DNA of 24,189 nt, taken from the NCBI GenBank assembly GCA_020650975.1, contig JAIPMN010004120.1, positions 1-24,189 of the forward strand, given 5' to 3'. Origin of the DNA: Apostichopus californicus (taxonomy: Eukaryota > Echinodermata > Holothuroidea > Aspidochirotida > Stichopodidae). Position numbers and translations under genes: made by a program. The first letter of the stretch is position 1, and each line of letters opens with the position of its first letter. Shown piece after piece: positions 1 through 9,609 of this stretch. The notes under the pieces were generated by a model. It was not told the origin of the DNA, did not search any database, and saw only the letters and a program-made list of their open reading frames with translations.

Positions 1-435
1 CTGAGGTCACCAATGTTATCATATTTGTTGACCCGCTTTCAGGTGACCTTATATTTCTTACATTTTGGACGCCATATTCAGATCTCAAAAGTGCATTCCA
101 ATCAAAAATCCGATTACAATTTGTGATCACAAAAGTGTTGGCTATAGTGTTGGTCACTTTATGGGTACATGTAGGACCACAATTACTTGGACTATTTGAG
201 CCCAATCTTGCGATGATAATATTATGTGTATTGTCATATACCCCTATGCAAGGAACCACAGTGCCCTTGGGCTCTTGTTATATCTCAAAGTGACTAACCT
301 TTGACCTACTGTATCATTTTAACCAGATATTTACATCTGGGAGCAACATCTTTAATACCCCATGATCTCTCGATCTCCATGAATCTGGTTCTTTTCAGCG
401 AGAATACATTTGCATCTCTCTTGTTTGTCCTCCAG
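1..435 (+). other. 3' part of an intron upstream of sialyltransferase exon A
   Basis: This is non-coding sequence ending in the pyrimidine-rich acceptor of exon A. I see no exon in it, so the next upstream exon lies outside the window. An 8-bp inverted pair, AGGTCACC at 4-11 and GGTGACCT at 42-49, is present, but it is short enough to be chance. Confidence 0.6.
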
Positions 436-544
436 GTTAAATCACGCTCACTCCTCTGAGCAATACAGTAAAGATGCCGGATCTAAGACGTCTTTCTATA
501 CGTTCTTCCCAGAGTCACAACATATCGAGGATGTTGTGGATAAA
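436..544 (+). CDS. Sialyltransferase exon A (end of sialylmotif L region)
   Basis: The acceptor is a pyrimidine-rich tract ending in CAG at 433-435, and the donor is GTAAGT from 545. The exon has 109 bases: one base completing a split Arg codon, then 36 codons, ending at a codon boundary. It encodes LNHAHSSEQYSKDAGSKTSF and continues through a PES motif to VVDK. The asparagine and alanine of LNHA and the G-S-K-T stretch match the end of sialylmotif L in GT29 enzymes. The TTG-initiated frame starting at 410 reads through the acceptor from the intron and is not a real start. Confidence 0.85.
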
Positions 545-3500
545 GTAAGTCAAAAGAGCCTAAAAGTAATCGGTCTCAGCAAATGCCATACAAAGTGCAA
601 AGATGCTTAGCAGTAGTTTTGTACACAGGAACTATAGTATTTTATACGAGACAAAATTCAAAACTACTACACAAAAAATTTGAACACATTAAGTATGCCC
701 TGCTATGGCAGTATATATTTATGACCTTGTGACCTTGTCTGTAAGATCATTGGAGATGAGTTTTATAATGTTGTGATACAGTGTGTATATTAGTATCTTG
801 CGAGGTAGTGTGAATGCATGATGTTGTGAGACAGGTACACATGCAGGACTGTGGAGCTCTGTAAACATCCTTACCAGAAATGCAATCGGTAGGTACAGGC
901 AGTGCACAATATATATATATATATATATTGTATTAACATTTGTCACTGTATCTCTTCATAGAATTACAAATTTACAGCTACTTCTACACGATGTGTAAAC
1001 ATCCTTCAACAGAAATGCAATCTGTAGGTACAGGCAGTGCACAATATATATGTGGTATTAACATTTGTCACTGTATCTCTTCATAGAATGTCAGCTACTT
1101 CTACACAATGTAAACATCCTTCAACAGAAATGCAATCTGTAGGTACAGGCAGTGCACATATATTGTATTAACATTTGTCACTGTATCTCTTCATAGAATG
1201 TCAGCTACTTCTATACGATGTAAGCATCCTTCAACAGAAATGCAATCTGTAGGTACAGGCAGTGCAACAATATATATATTGTATTAACATTTGTCACTGT
1301 ATCTCTTCATAGAATGTCAGCTACTTCTACACGATGTTCAAACCTTACGATGTCGACTATGGGATCAACGTGGTGGAAGATAATAACCCACCCCTCTACA
1401 TAAGCAAAGGCAAACAATAGTGAGTACACACCGGCATGTTACTCAATAAAAGTAGCTTCTGTTGGCTTATTTGCTACCCTATACCTGTGATGAACGTGAA
1501 TGAACACAGGCTCAATCCAAACCTTGCCTCCACAAGAAGAATTAGATGACATGTTATATTTTTGACTTGAATTTAGCTATGTGGGACTGCCACTTAAATG
1601 CCCATATCCCCAGCGTTTTCAGCAGTGGCGGAGCTAGGGGTATTGGTCAGGGGGGGCCAGAATGGTCTGTAGGGGCGCTTTCGACACTATCTAAGCGGAG
1701 CGCCACCACAGGTTGGCGCAGAGCGTACAGAAATTTTTTGAGTAAAGATACTTCCTAGATCGCAGGAAATAACCCTTTCCGGACCTCGCTAATTTGCAGA
1801 TAAATGAAGAATAAATAGGTGTCATCGCCATTTTGTCAGAAAATTACACCAACAAAATGTTACAAATGTCAATAGGTATTTGAGAGCGCAATAAAAAAGT
1901 CAATAATCGCGAATAAGTAAAAAGTGGTAAAAAGCTGAAAAGGGCGCCAGCAGTCCATTTGAGTCCGTCAGGGGGGGCATCCGCCCCCCCTGACTGTATG
2001 GACCCTCCGCCACTGGTTTTCAGTTAATCCCTGCGAGATGCAGTGATAACCACAGTTTAACCGCAAAAAGGCCTAAGCACTGTTGCTGGGAGAGTTCGTA
2101 CTTTGTCTTCCCACTGGGTGGTGATGATTTCCAATCCCCCATTTTCTAGTTGATGTAAACTATTCAATCTCGGTGAATTTATGTGAACTTGTTTTAACGA
2201 AAGGTACTGTAATTAAACAATATTGTTTTACCCCTTTTAAGGATTTAGAACAACAGCTTGACAGCAACAACACACTGCCATTCTTATAATTTCACATCAA
2301 GAATTTTTTTATTCTTAGTGAAAACCCAAATCAAGCAAGTTACTTTTATGATTAATTGCTGCTTCACCAATTTATTCATATTTCCTACATATTGCCTACG
2401 TAGTTCCTACGTATATCTTACATATTGCCTACATATTTCCTACATATTGCCAACAAGGTCCTCTGTGCCTTTGGTCTGTCCTTGTTGCTACCAGTGTTGC
2501 TGTGCTTGGTTCTGATCAGAGAGTAATATCTGACTTCAAAGCATCTCATGGACTGAGTTAAAAGTAGAAAAATAAATAGTCAGTACATTCGCTTCAGCCT
2601 CTGCAGCTGTACTCTAACAGTAGCTTATTTGACAAATAATTATTAAAATGTTATTATCACATTTACTAATAGTGTGATATGCATTGCCAACCTCTTCCTA
2701 TAAATATCTTATTATGAAATAAAAGGGAAGGTATTGAAAAGGTTTTGACATGCAGTAACTGAGGAGAGAATTCTAGAGGTCCCATGTCTAAGTTAACTTC
2801 CTTTATGGTAAATCATGTATTAATCCCATTGAATTAAAAGTAATTAAGTGAATTATTCCACACTTTGTTAACATCCTATAGAGGAAATTAACCTTGGCTG
2901 GCTAGCCTGTATCCATCCCTATCAATCAATCACACACAAAATAACCCAGAAAAACTTAACAAGAACACTGTTTAATATGTAGACAAAGATATTGTATTGC
3001 AAGATATGCAGTGTAGTATACTAAACAACGTTCTGAATGACCAAGAATGATGAGTAAAAGATTCACAAGTGCCTAGAAATCTGTGCCCTCTTCTATACTC
3101 TCTTGTGCTTGTCTCTGTGGTAGAGGATGTAGGCTGCCACAGAATTTGAAACTCTCAACTCCAGGACAATTTACATTATAGTTACATGCGACACAAATGA
3201 TGAAAAAATGGTTGGATTTATCTTACCTCTGGTTTAGTGTTGATGCCTATTAGCTAGATAGGATATAACAGGCCAAAAAAAAGTTCACTTATATCTAAAG
3301 CTAGAATTTGCATTAAATTCGCTTCAGTCAGGTGGTTGCATGCTTGACAGTGAAAGGAATCAATAAAAAGTACCGGAATATATATACCGTCACTAAAAGT
3401 CCCTCCTGGGGAATGATAAAAACCAGTCATTAATCTCAACGGTTTTGCAATATGAAGCAATAAAAAGCATCGTATTAAATTCGTGGGACACAAATTTATG

Positions 3501-5679
3501 TTTCACATTGGTACAAAAGGTAGTTAAATCACTCATAAGAAGCAGCCAAATGATTGTGAACTGTCTTGCGATATCTTAGATGGAAATGTTATCCATTGAT
3601 GTATTAATGTCCATGGGCAGGTCAGAGTTGTGACCCAACATAAAAATACAACCGAAAATCTAATGTTTGATTCTCAGTTTTACTGAGAATTACCTAAAAA
3701 AAAGAAGAAATTGGATTGCAATCGGGAAATAAGTCACACACCCGTCTAGAATGTTCCGCCAAGCGATTGTTTAATGAGCGAGTGATTTATTTACTTGGAT
3801 TCGATCATCAACATTTCGTTGCCCAGACAAGTAGACTCTCATATCAATATAATCACGTACAAGAAGCGAATCGGAAGTTTTCAAAAATTGGACCTTCTCA
3901 TCGCTATTTCAAATGAAAGCGTGACTATTCATTCTTAGGACCTTCATTGTCACGGGACGTTGGTATGGAATAGAAAGAAAAAAAATCAGTTCTTTAAGTG
4001 AAAGGACTATTAGACATGTAAACCACTATGACCCAAAAGCACAATTAGTAGATAAATCTAGATTACCAACCAATAAACTGTGTTAATGGCTCGATCACCC
4101 AACGAAACAGATAATGCGGCTGAATAAATGAAACAGCTATGTATGGTTTCAAACATAAGTCTGATGTGTTTTGGCTGTCAAAGGTATATCTCCTTACTCA
4201 GAGGCATACTGTAGAATACACGTTCCCAAATACGGTTAAATTACATAAATTATAAAATTGTTAATTCAAAATTGTTAAATAAAAAAACAACCTCAAACCC
4301 ATTAAAAGTCTTTGAATTTGTATAAAATTAAAGATACTGTCAAAATAACTTTGTGATGGTAGATGATTTTGCTTTTCAAAAAAAATTTCGGAAAAAAACA
4401 TCTACATTTCTGCATTAGATTGTTTGTTTTATTTTTTTGCTGTTTTTATTACTAACAACATTCCTTTGTATCTTTAACATGGCAGTAATTGCAGTAAACA
4501 CAGTGATATGATGTGAATGTTTGTTCTGCTTTCATTTCTTGATAAACTCACTCAAATTCCTTTTCACAGTAAATTGAGAAAACCTGCTCTCAACAACCAG
4601 AGGACAAGGAGTATTCATCCAGATTTCTTCCGTTACATATTTACTCATTACCTTGACTCAAAATCACACAGACCTACCACCGGTGAGTTTCTCCAAAACG
4701 TTGTGAAAAGCTTTATTTTTCTGTCGCATTTACCACAACTTAACTGTGCTCGAGCTCTAAAGGAAAGATAAGGTGCTTGAAAACTGTGATGTTAATTTTT
4801 GTTGGCCAAACTTGCACCGAAATTGAGATATAAAATGATGGGCATAATTTTTCATATATTTGCAATAATACAACGATAAATTACGTTGAAGATGTGAGAC
4901 ACAAAAGTCGTTCTTGGATTTAATTTGTTAATCAGAGGTAGTCTATGGAACTCTCTAAGTCTCTATTATTCCCATGTCTTGTGGCTCAGAGAATTTTGGT
5001 GAAGGTTGGGGTACTTGTAGGTATTGTACTCACATACCTAGGTTTGCGACAAGGCTGTTCGATCATCGAACTCTGTGGTACGTTGCGACTAAAGTCATTT
5101 TAACAGCATAGAGTATAGCGAAGTGTTGCTTTCACTTCTGTGTCATGAGGATCTTATTGTTAACATGTTGCACGAGTGACTGTGATCACTCCCTCCCCCC
5201 TCCTCCTCCTCCTTCATCCTTCCCCCCGCCAGTCTTGATTGTCACACAGTGGTAGTGTAAAATGCAATATAGTGGTTGGTTATGGTACGAAATAATCAAA
5301 ACAAAAAATTGGAAACTTTAGTCGCTGTCATTTGAGAGTCTTCTAGCTTAGCCGATGGCAAGTCGCTACTTAAAACACGACATTCGAGATCCCAAAATGA
5401 CGCCAAAATCGTCTCACAATTCTTGTTTCCTCACTGGTGAGTCCGTTTACTTATTCTCTAACAGGTGCCTTAGTCGTGTTTTTGGCTATCCACATGTGTG
5501 ACGAAGTCAACATCTATGGCTTTGGCTACGACCCCAGATTCACGCTCCACTATTACGACAAGAAGTTTGTGGCCCACACAGACAAGTCCACTGCCCTGCA
5601 TGACGTGGAGAACGAGAGGGAGTTATGGAATAAACTCCACGAAGCAGGAGTCATCCGTCTCTTCAAACGAGATGCCTGA
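436..5679 (+). CDS. GT29 sialyltransferase, ST6GALNAC1/2-like, 3' four exons (5' part off the window)
   Basis: The four exons (436-544, 1313-1419, 4570-4682, 5465-5679) join in phase to about 180 C-terminal residues; numbers here count from the first full visible codon. Enzymes of this family sit in the Golgi as type II membrane proteins and move sialic acid from CMP-sialic acid to glycans. Seen: the tail of sialylmotif L (RLNHA, then GSKTSFY), motif S around residues 105-130 (PTTGALVVFLAIHMCDEV) with its conserved Cys at 121, motif III HYYD at 138-141, and motif VS as H155-x4-E160. RLNHA, TSFY, IHPDFFRYI and the ending LHEAGVIRLFKR recall ST6GALNAC1/2 as I remember them, while CDEVNIYGFGY followed by LHYYD is more ST3GAL-like. 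The family call is strong and the subfamily is inference. The start codon, membrane anchor and stem lie upstream of base 1. An NVS glycosylation sequon opens the second exon. Confidence 0.85.
861..1335 (+). repeat. Tandem array of four ~110-134-bp units, each with a copy of the exon B 3' splice site
   Basis: Units lie at 861-994, 995-1109, 1110-1219 and 1220-1335. Each runs from (G)TAA(A/G)CATCC through GAAATGCAATC(T/G)GTAGG and CAGGCAGTGCA, a short TA-rich stretch and TGTCACTGTATCTC to TTCATAG, then the first ~23 bases of exon B. Only the last unit continues into the rest of the exon. Units 2 and 3 copy the exon start almost exactly but run into an in-frame TAA at the unit junction. Unit 1 is diverged after the AG and has an expanded TA run (908-928). 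Confidence 0.95.
1313..1419 (+). CDS. Sialyltransferase exon B (between motifs L and S)
   Basis: The exon has 107 bases, from acceptor TTCATAG (AG at 1311-1312) to donor GTGAGT at 1420. It starts in phase 0 and ends with two bases (TA) of a Tyr codon that exon C completes with T. It encodes NVSYFYTMFKPYDVDYGINV and then a short acidic and proline stretch ending GKQ. This part of GT29 proteins is variable, so phase and splice signals carry the call rather than similarity. The acceptor and first 23 exon bases also end the last unit of a tandem array (861-1335), so close copies of this splice site lie just upstream. Confidence 0.8.
1623..2015. mobile_element. Non-autonomous hAT-type element (MITE), 393 bp
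   Basis: The element begins CAGTGGCGGAG and ends with its exact inverse CTCCGCCACTG. It is flanked by a perfect 8-bp direct repeat GTTTTCAG (1615-1622 and 2016-2023). Termini of the form CAGTGGCGGA with an 8-bp target duplication are the signature of the hAT superfamily. A GTCAGGGGGGGC stretch near the left end recurs near the right end as a hairpin arm (1967-1978 with 1983-1994). It has no transposase, so it would have depended on an autonomous relative. The intact target duplication suggests a fairly recent insertion. Confidence 0.88.
2381..2453. repeat. Short minisatellite of ~10-12-bp units (CCTACATATT-like)
   Basis: About seven imperfect units alternate TTTCCTACATA, TTGCCTACGTA, TTCCTACGTATA and TTGCCTACATA within the sialyltransferase intron. 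It also produces a repetitive apparent peptide in one frame, which explains part of the open frame at 2258-2515. Confidence 0.75.
4570..4682 (+). CDS. Sialyltransferase exon C (start of sialylmotif S)
   Basis: The exon has 113 bases, from acceptor TTTTCACAG (AG 4568-4569) to donor GTGAGT at 4683. It takes one base to finish the split Tyr and gives one base of a Gly completed in exon D. It encodes KLRKPALNNQ, RTRSIHPDFFRYIFTHYLDS and then RPTT. The HPDFF segment and the P-T-T-G at the boundary are the classic lead into sialylmotif S. The frame open from 4517 starts within the intron and is not a separate gene. Confidence 0.88.
4683..5464 (+). other. Intron between sialyltransferase exons C and D, with a C/T-rich tract
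   Basis: The intron runs GTGAGT to CTAACAG. At 5191-5232 there is a tract of CCCTCC and CCT repeats ending in CCGCCAG, which resembles a strong 3' splice site. Reading from that AG in the gene's phase meets TAG within eight codons, so I treat it as a cryptic site. Confidence 0.65.
5465..5679 (+). CDS. Sialyltransferase terminal exon (motifs S, III, VS and stop)
   Basis: The acceptor is TCTCTAACAG (AG 5463-5464). The exon completes the split Gly, encodes 70 more residues and ends with TGA at 5677-5679. It holds the core of motif S (ALVVFLAIHMCDEVNIYGFG), motif III (HYYD) and motif VS (H-D-V-E-N-E, fitting H-x4-E); the VS histidine is the catalytic base in characterised GT29 enzymes. The tail after VS is 20 residues, similar in length to vertebrate members. 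A +1-frame reading of 5498-5782 is a shadow. Confidence 0.92.
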
Positions 5680-6210
5680 AATCAATTATCCTCTTCCCCA
5701 CCGTGCCGTGATCTGTCTTGCCCAAGACGATGTGTTCTTTTTTGTTTTTTTTCTCTTTCCCTTTTTCAAATCAATCACTTGACGTTTGAAGTTTCTCAGA
5801 AGTTTTGGTGATTTTTTTTCAATTGTCTCAGGTTAGTTTATGAGTCAAGTAATACCAGCAGAAAGCTTATTGTCTCTCATCAGAAAATGATTTAGAGAAA
5901 GATGGAGTTGTCGTAAGAATCACAATTATGTTTTTCGTTCTTTACATACTTCATTTCAAATTGAGACTTAATGTAACATTTTGGTTTGTTATTAAATTTG
6001 TTTTTCCCATTCATTTTATTGCCAAATTTATGAACAGGATGGGACAAAGTCTGTTTTTTTTATCATTGTGTTTTGTGTTTGTGTGTGCTTGAAGTTTTTT
6101 TGTCTTTTTTCCCCCCCTTATATCATGTTTTATTTTATGAATATACAAAGTCACAAAAGATGAATCCTGTCTGGTATAATAATGGCATAATAAACAGCTA
6201 TTAATCTTTC
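5680..6210 (+). other. Probable 3' UTR of the sialyltransferase
   Basis: The sequence downstream of the TGA is T-rich and non-coding. An AATAAA at 6189-6194 is the first canonical poly(A) hexamer I find after the stop, and ATTAAA at 5991-5996 is a possible earlier signal. The true end cannot be fixed from sequence and the UTR could extend further. Confidence 0.5.
6189..6194 (+). terminator. Candidate poly(A) signal of the sialyltransferase
   Basis: AATAAA lies about 510 bases after the stop codon. Hexamers occur by chance in such AT-rich DNA, and the downstream GU-rich context is weak. Confidence 0.45.
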
Positions 6211-7589
6211 AAAAACTTTAAACAAACGGAATGAGTAGCGGTGAATTATTTGAAGATGGCATTACGTGAGAGGAAGATTTGGGCATAAAGAAGTGAGATT
6301 CAAGATAGTAAACCGACAGGGATCGTTCACATTTTACCAACGCCAACCACGTGCTCGTTAGCAGATGATTTTACTCCTTTTTATATTAATCACAAAACGG
6401 AAGCTTTAACAAATTTTGAAAGTAATCTTTTTTAGTATATTGTCTGTGTGTACATGTACTTTTCGTCACTCTGTTGATCCTTTTGATCCCTGAAATCGAT
6501 CCCAGGATGGGTAAAGCTGCAGATTGCATTAAGTCCTCTTTAAATTAATAGTATTTTTTATTTACCTGTCTCCACATACTTATTGCACCATTTTTATTCA
6601 ACATAAGATTGAACTAATAACTTCCTCAAGCACAGTTCTCCATCTCAAAGGTTGCATTTGTCCTGTTTTTTTCTTTCTTTTTTTTGTCTTCCACCTTCCT
6701 TCTCAATCTATCAGCCAATGTAAACTTTGGGTTACCATCAAGGTTTGACTTTCGTTTTGGTAAACCGGGCCAGGTGTTGGATGTTTTGACAAGTCGAGTA
6801 ATTTACATAATATGTTTTATGGATCTCTGGTTTTTTTCTGCTATTACATTTTTGGCTTCCCAAGTTAACTCAGCAAATCACCAAAGAGAATAATTGATGT
6901 TAGTAAACTAATGTCTGTTAAGGAGTGCCTTTTTGCTTCTGCTTGTTAAGTTCATCAGACTCTTTGGTAGACAAACTCAAAGTGGAGGTGGAGAAAACCC
7001 GAGACCCTAGAGGGGGAACTGGATGGGGGGACCATTCAGGACCAATTTAGGGCTGTAGTCGAGTTCACCTATCCCAAGTCCAAGTCCGAGTTCACTGGAC
7101 TTGAGCACAAGCCAAGTCCGAGTCCAGAGTAAAGTGGACTTGAGTCCTCCAGCTTTGAAATGATGCCAATTTACAGTGGAGTATCTTAGATCTGTTCCAT
7201 TTAAAAGAAGAAGGACGGGTAAACACACACACACACATACAGTGATGACTGTATCAGACAGATACACATTCCCAATTTCCGTGGCAGAAACTTTTGCCAA
7301 ATAGGTGAAAAATTAGAATAAAATTCAGTCATGATATTAAACTACCTGATGCAAGTTTTTCTTAATTTTTAACTTCGACCATCAGAAATTCAGAGAGTTC
7401 ATTGATTTTTAAATTTCTCAAGTTTTTTGTGAGCAGAAAGTTCGGTGAGGTAAGATGAGTGATATTGTTTTCGTTATAACTGCAGTCAACCTTATGAATA
7501 TTGATGATACTTACAATTAGATCTTATGAATAATGCATCAAAAATATGTGAGGTTGTTGAAAATTGAGAAACCAACGCTGATTCTTGCT
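6211..7589. other. Gene-free stretch with short simple repeats
   Basis: No protein similarity is recognisable. A degenerate run of AAGTCCGAGT-type units on both strands lies at 7044-7160 and a short (AC)n at 7222-7237. The open frame 7007-7300 (-) covers these repeats and is not credible. Confidence 0.5.
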
Positions 7590-7593
7590 TTAA

Positions 7594-7978
7594 TGATCTG
7601 CTTTATTGGCTCCAATAATGGCACGCTATAGCTACGAAAGTTTTGTGATTACGTAATCGACCTGCCACGGTCGTCAATCGTCCTCAGGCTCTACAATTAG
7701 CCTGCATAGCTTCTTAACACCATTAGGCTCTTTGTGTAAACACTGTGTGGAGATATGTTCATGTCTAAGCAGGGAGTTCCATAACAACTCCCTGGTCTAA
7801 GTGTAATTAATCATACAGCTTTCACACAAAGACTCTCATACAAGAAAAACTATGTGGCAGGCGTTGCAGACTAATTGGTAAAAAAGAGGTCATTTTACGA
7901 CCAAGTCAGGTCGATTACATAATCTCAAGAAACTTTTCCATGATATCGTGCTATAGTTTGGGTCTATACAGCAGACCT
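7594..7978. mobile_element. 385-bp full-length foldback element (MITE) between TTAA sites
   Basis: TTAA lies directly on both sides (7590-7593 and 7979-7982). The two halves are imperfect inverted copies along their whole length. The outer ends match as TGATCTGCTTTATTGG versus AGGTCTGCTGTATAGA; next CTATAGC and GT(G)ATTACGTAATCGACCTG pair with CAGGTCGATTACATAAT; then a GGTCGT block, an ACAATTAG(C/T)CTGCA block and CTCTTTGTGT pair with their inverses. The stem closes on CAGGGAGTT/AACTCCCTG (7770-7778 and 7785-7793) around a loop of six or seven bases. TTAA targets suggest a piggyBac-type or similar mobiliser, which is inference. It has no coding capacity. Confidence 0.82.
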
Positions 7979-7982
7979 TTAA

Positions 7983-8799
7983 GCCAAGTCTGTTGATTTA
8001 AATCTGAAATGAAAAAAAAGGTTATCTGTACTTTTTAGAAGATTTTAGAATTCGTTGGATTGGTAAAGTGAAGCTCTATTTCAATGTTTAAGTTGAAGCA
8101 AGACTGACAACGGGGGTGCATGGTTGTAAATAACGCTCTGCTGTCATCTATTTGACAATCTGGGAATAACTTTGAAATATTAATTTTCCTGAATGACTAT
8201 TGTACATATACCATTTATATTACAAAATATTAAGTGATTTATTACAAAAGTATTTAGCATATCAATAGCTCTTCCTGTGCATTTTTCTCCCCAAATATTT
8301 ATTCTGCCAAACTGTTCCAAGCACTGTTTTCCTTTCCCACCTTTAATCGTGGTCATAAAATTGTTCAGTGTCTAGAATAATGTTTAAGATACCATGTACA
8401 GGAAGATATGACTTCTGATGGAAACAGTCTCTTTACTAATTTCAAGTTTCTTGACAATATACAGTTTGAACGTTTTCCCTTATTTTTTTTCTTTGTCCTC
8501 TAAAACCCATTATTTTTGTTCAAATTTGCTTGCCAAAGTTTGTAATTCATTATCTTCACTAGGAATATTTATGTACATCAAAGTTTAATTTGTTTTAATT
8601 TCAAATTTTGTCTTGGCTTAATCGTTTCTTGTTTTTCTTTTTTCTAACGTTTTCGTTAGATTCGTTGCTATGGTAATTTGTTTCTGTATACACACTTTGT
8701 ACTATAACAATTTTTGTTTAGTACCATGGCAACAATGTACTACTTGTCACATGGCTTTCCTTGAGAGAGGTCTACGTACTTTAAAATTCAATATTGATA
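7983..8799. other. Gene-free AT-rich stretch
   Basis: I see no recognisable gene, RNA or element. The tail has T-rich runs and scattered ATTTA-like motifs. Confidence 0.45.
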
Positions 8800-8978
8800 T
8801 ATGGGGATGGGGAGGGGCATAGCCTGACATCCTTTTTTTACTGCGGGCTGTCGATAATTTTCTAGGGGGCAGACAGAAAATACCGGACCTATTTTCTTTA
8901 AAAAATACGTCTTTTCTTAAAAAAACATTTGGTGTCGGTGCACCCCCCCCCCCCCACTGCCCCCTGGCTATGCCACTA
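8800..8978. mobile_element. Degenerate hAT-like element fragment
   Basis: The right side ends CCCCCTGGCTATGCCACT, the inverse of AGTGGCATAGCCAGGGGG, a terminal sequence typical of hAT elements. A related GGGGCATAGCC lies at the left (8814-8824), but no matching terminus or 8-bp target duplication is found. I read it as a truncated or decayed copy. A C-run of about 14 bases sits just inside the right end. The open frame 8747-8983 (-) is a by-product. Confidence 0.4.
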
Positions 8979-9274
8979 ATCACAAAATTAAACTAGTGAA
9001 AAGTACTGTATAATTCTAGTTCTCTTCTTAATTGTATGTAAAATTGATTCCCCCCCCCTCCCCCTTCAAATTTCTTCTATTTTCTAATCTCTGTATGTTG
9101 TTTTCTCTCTCTTTTTTTGTATATTGGGGGTTTGGAAAGTATTGTACTTACAAGGTTTTGTTGTAATTCAATTTTAGAGGTTTCATGGATGCTTTTATCC
9201 TCCAAGTTATTCCTTGCCATTGCAGATTATTACAATATTCGATCAAATATATCTGTGTGTGGGTCGTTAAACTG

Positions 9275-9532
9275 AAAAAAGGTAGTCTGTATTATAGGCC
9301 CCACATTATAGCACACTATAATTGCCAGAAGTTTTCAAAAAAGTACTTTCCTGGAGGTCTTTACTCCCCAAATTGTTCTCAGACATTTTTAAGGAACATG
9401 AAAGATGACTGAATGTCCAGATTAAGAAAATTTCCTCGAAGGATGTAATAAAAACAAGTTGATGAATTTTGACCAAAGGTGACCATATTTCAATATCTAG
9501 CATATTTGGGGCCAATCCAGCATACCTTTAAG
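9275..9532. mobile_element. Decayed relative of the TTAA foldback element
   Basis: The left end reads AGGTAGTCTGTATTATAGGC, followed by CATTATAGCACACTATA. The inverse of the right end reads AGGTATGCTGGATTGGCCCC, followed by AAATATGCTAGATAT. Both resemble the terminus of the 7594-7978 element (AGGTCTGCTGTATAGACCC, then CTATAGCACGATATCATGG). TTAA is kept at the right edge (9528-9531). The interior does not obviously fold back, so the copy is either diverged or a different internal version. Confidence 0.55.
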
Positions 9533-9567
9533 AGTGGCAGTGAAATGCTTGTTGAAATGGGAGCATG

Positions 9568-9609
9568 GATGACCATTATTTGACTTGCTATCATATTTGG
9601 GGGCAATAC
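9568..9609. repeat. Extra copy of the element's right terminus
   Basis: The segment GATGACCATTATTTGACTTG, continuing through CATATTTGGGGGCAATA, repeats the 9478-9518 segment (GTGACCATATTTCAATATC through CATATTTGGGGCCAAT) in the same orientation about 90 bases away. It could be a nested insertion or a partial tandem duplication of the end. Confidence 0.5.

Larger units (their letters stand above)
1420..4569 (+). other. Large intron between sialyltransferase exons B and C
   Basis: The intron is about 3.15 kb, opens with GTGAGT and closes with TTTTCACAG. It holds a hAT-type MITE (1623-2015), a minisatellite (2381-2453) and otherwise AT-rich unique-looking sequence. Short open frames inside it (3254-3493 on -, 3716-3916 on +) show no recognisable protein. 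A small perfect hairpin, ATTCTCAGT/ACTGAGAAT with a 3-base loop, lies at 3670-3690. Confidence 0.75.

Noticed and set aside
719..946. Open frame on the - strand over the splice-site repeat array
   Set aside because: It is antisense through the first repeat unit and its TA run, which gives a Tyr-Ile repeat peptide; no gene features.
1418..1420. In-frame TAG at the end of sialyltransferase exon B
   Set aside because: The G of this TAG is the first base of a GTGAGT donor; splicing gives TA+T (Tyr) and keeps the frame into motif S.
8747..8983. Gly/Pro-rich open frame on the - strand
   Set aside because: It is a translation of hAT-like terminal sequence and a C-run.
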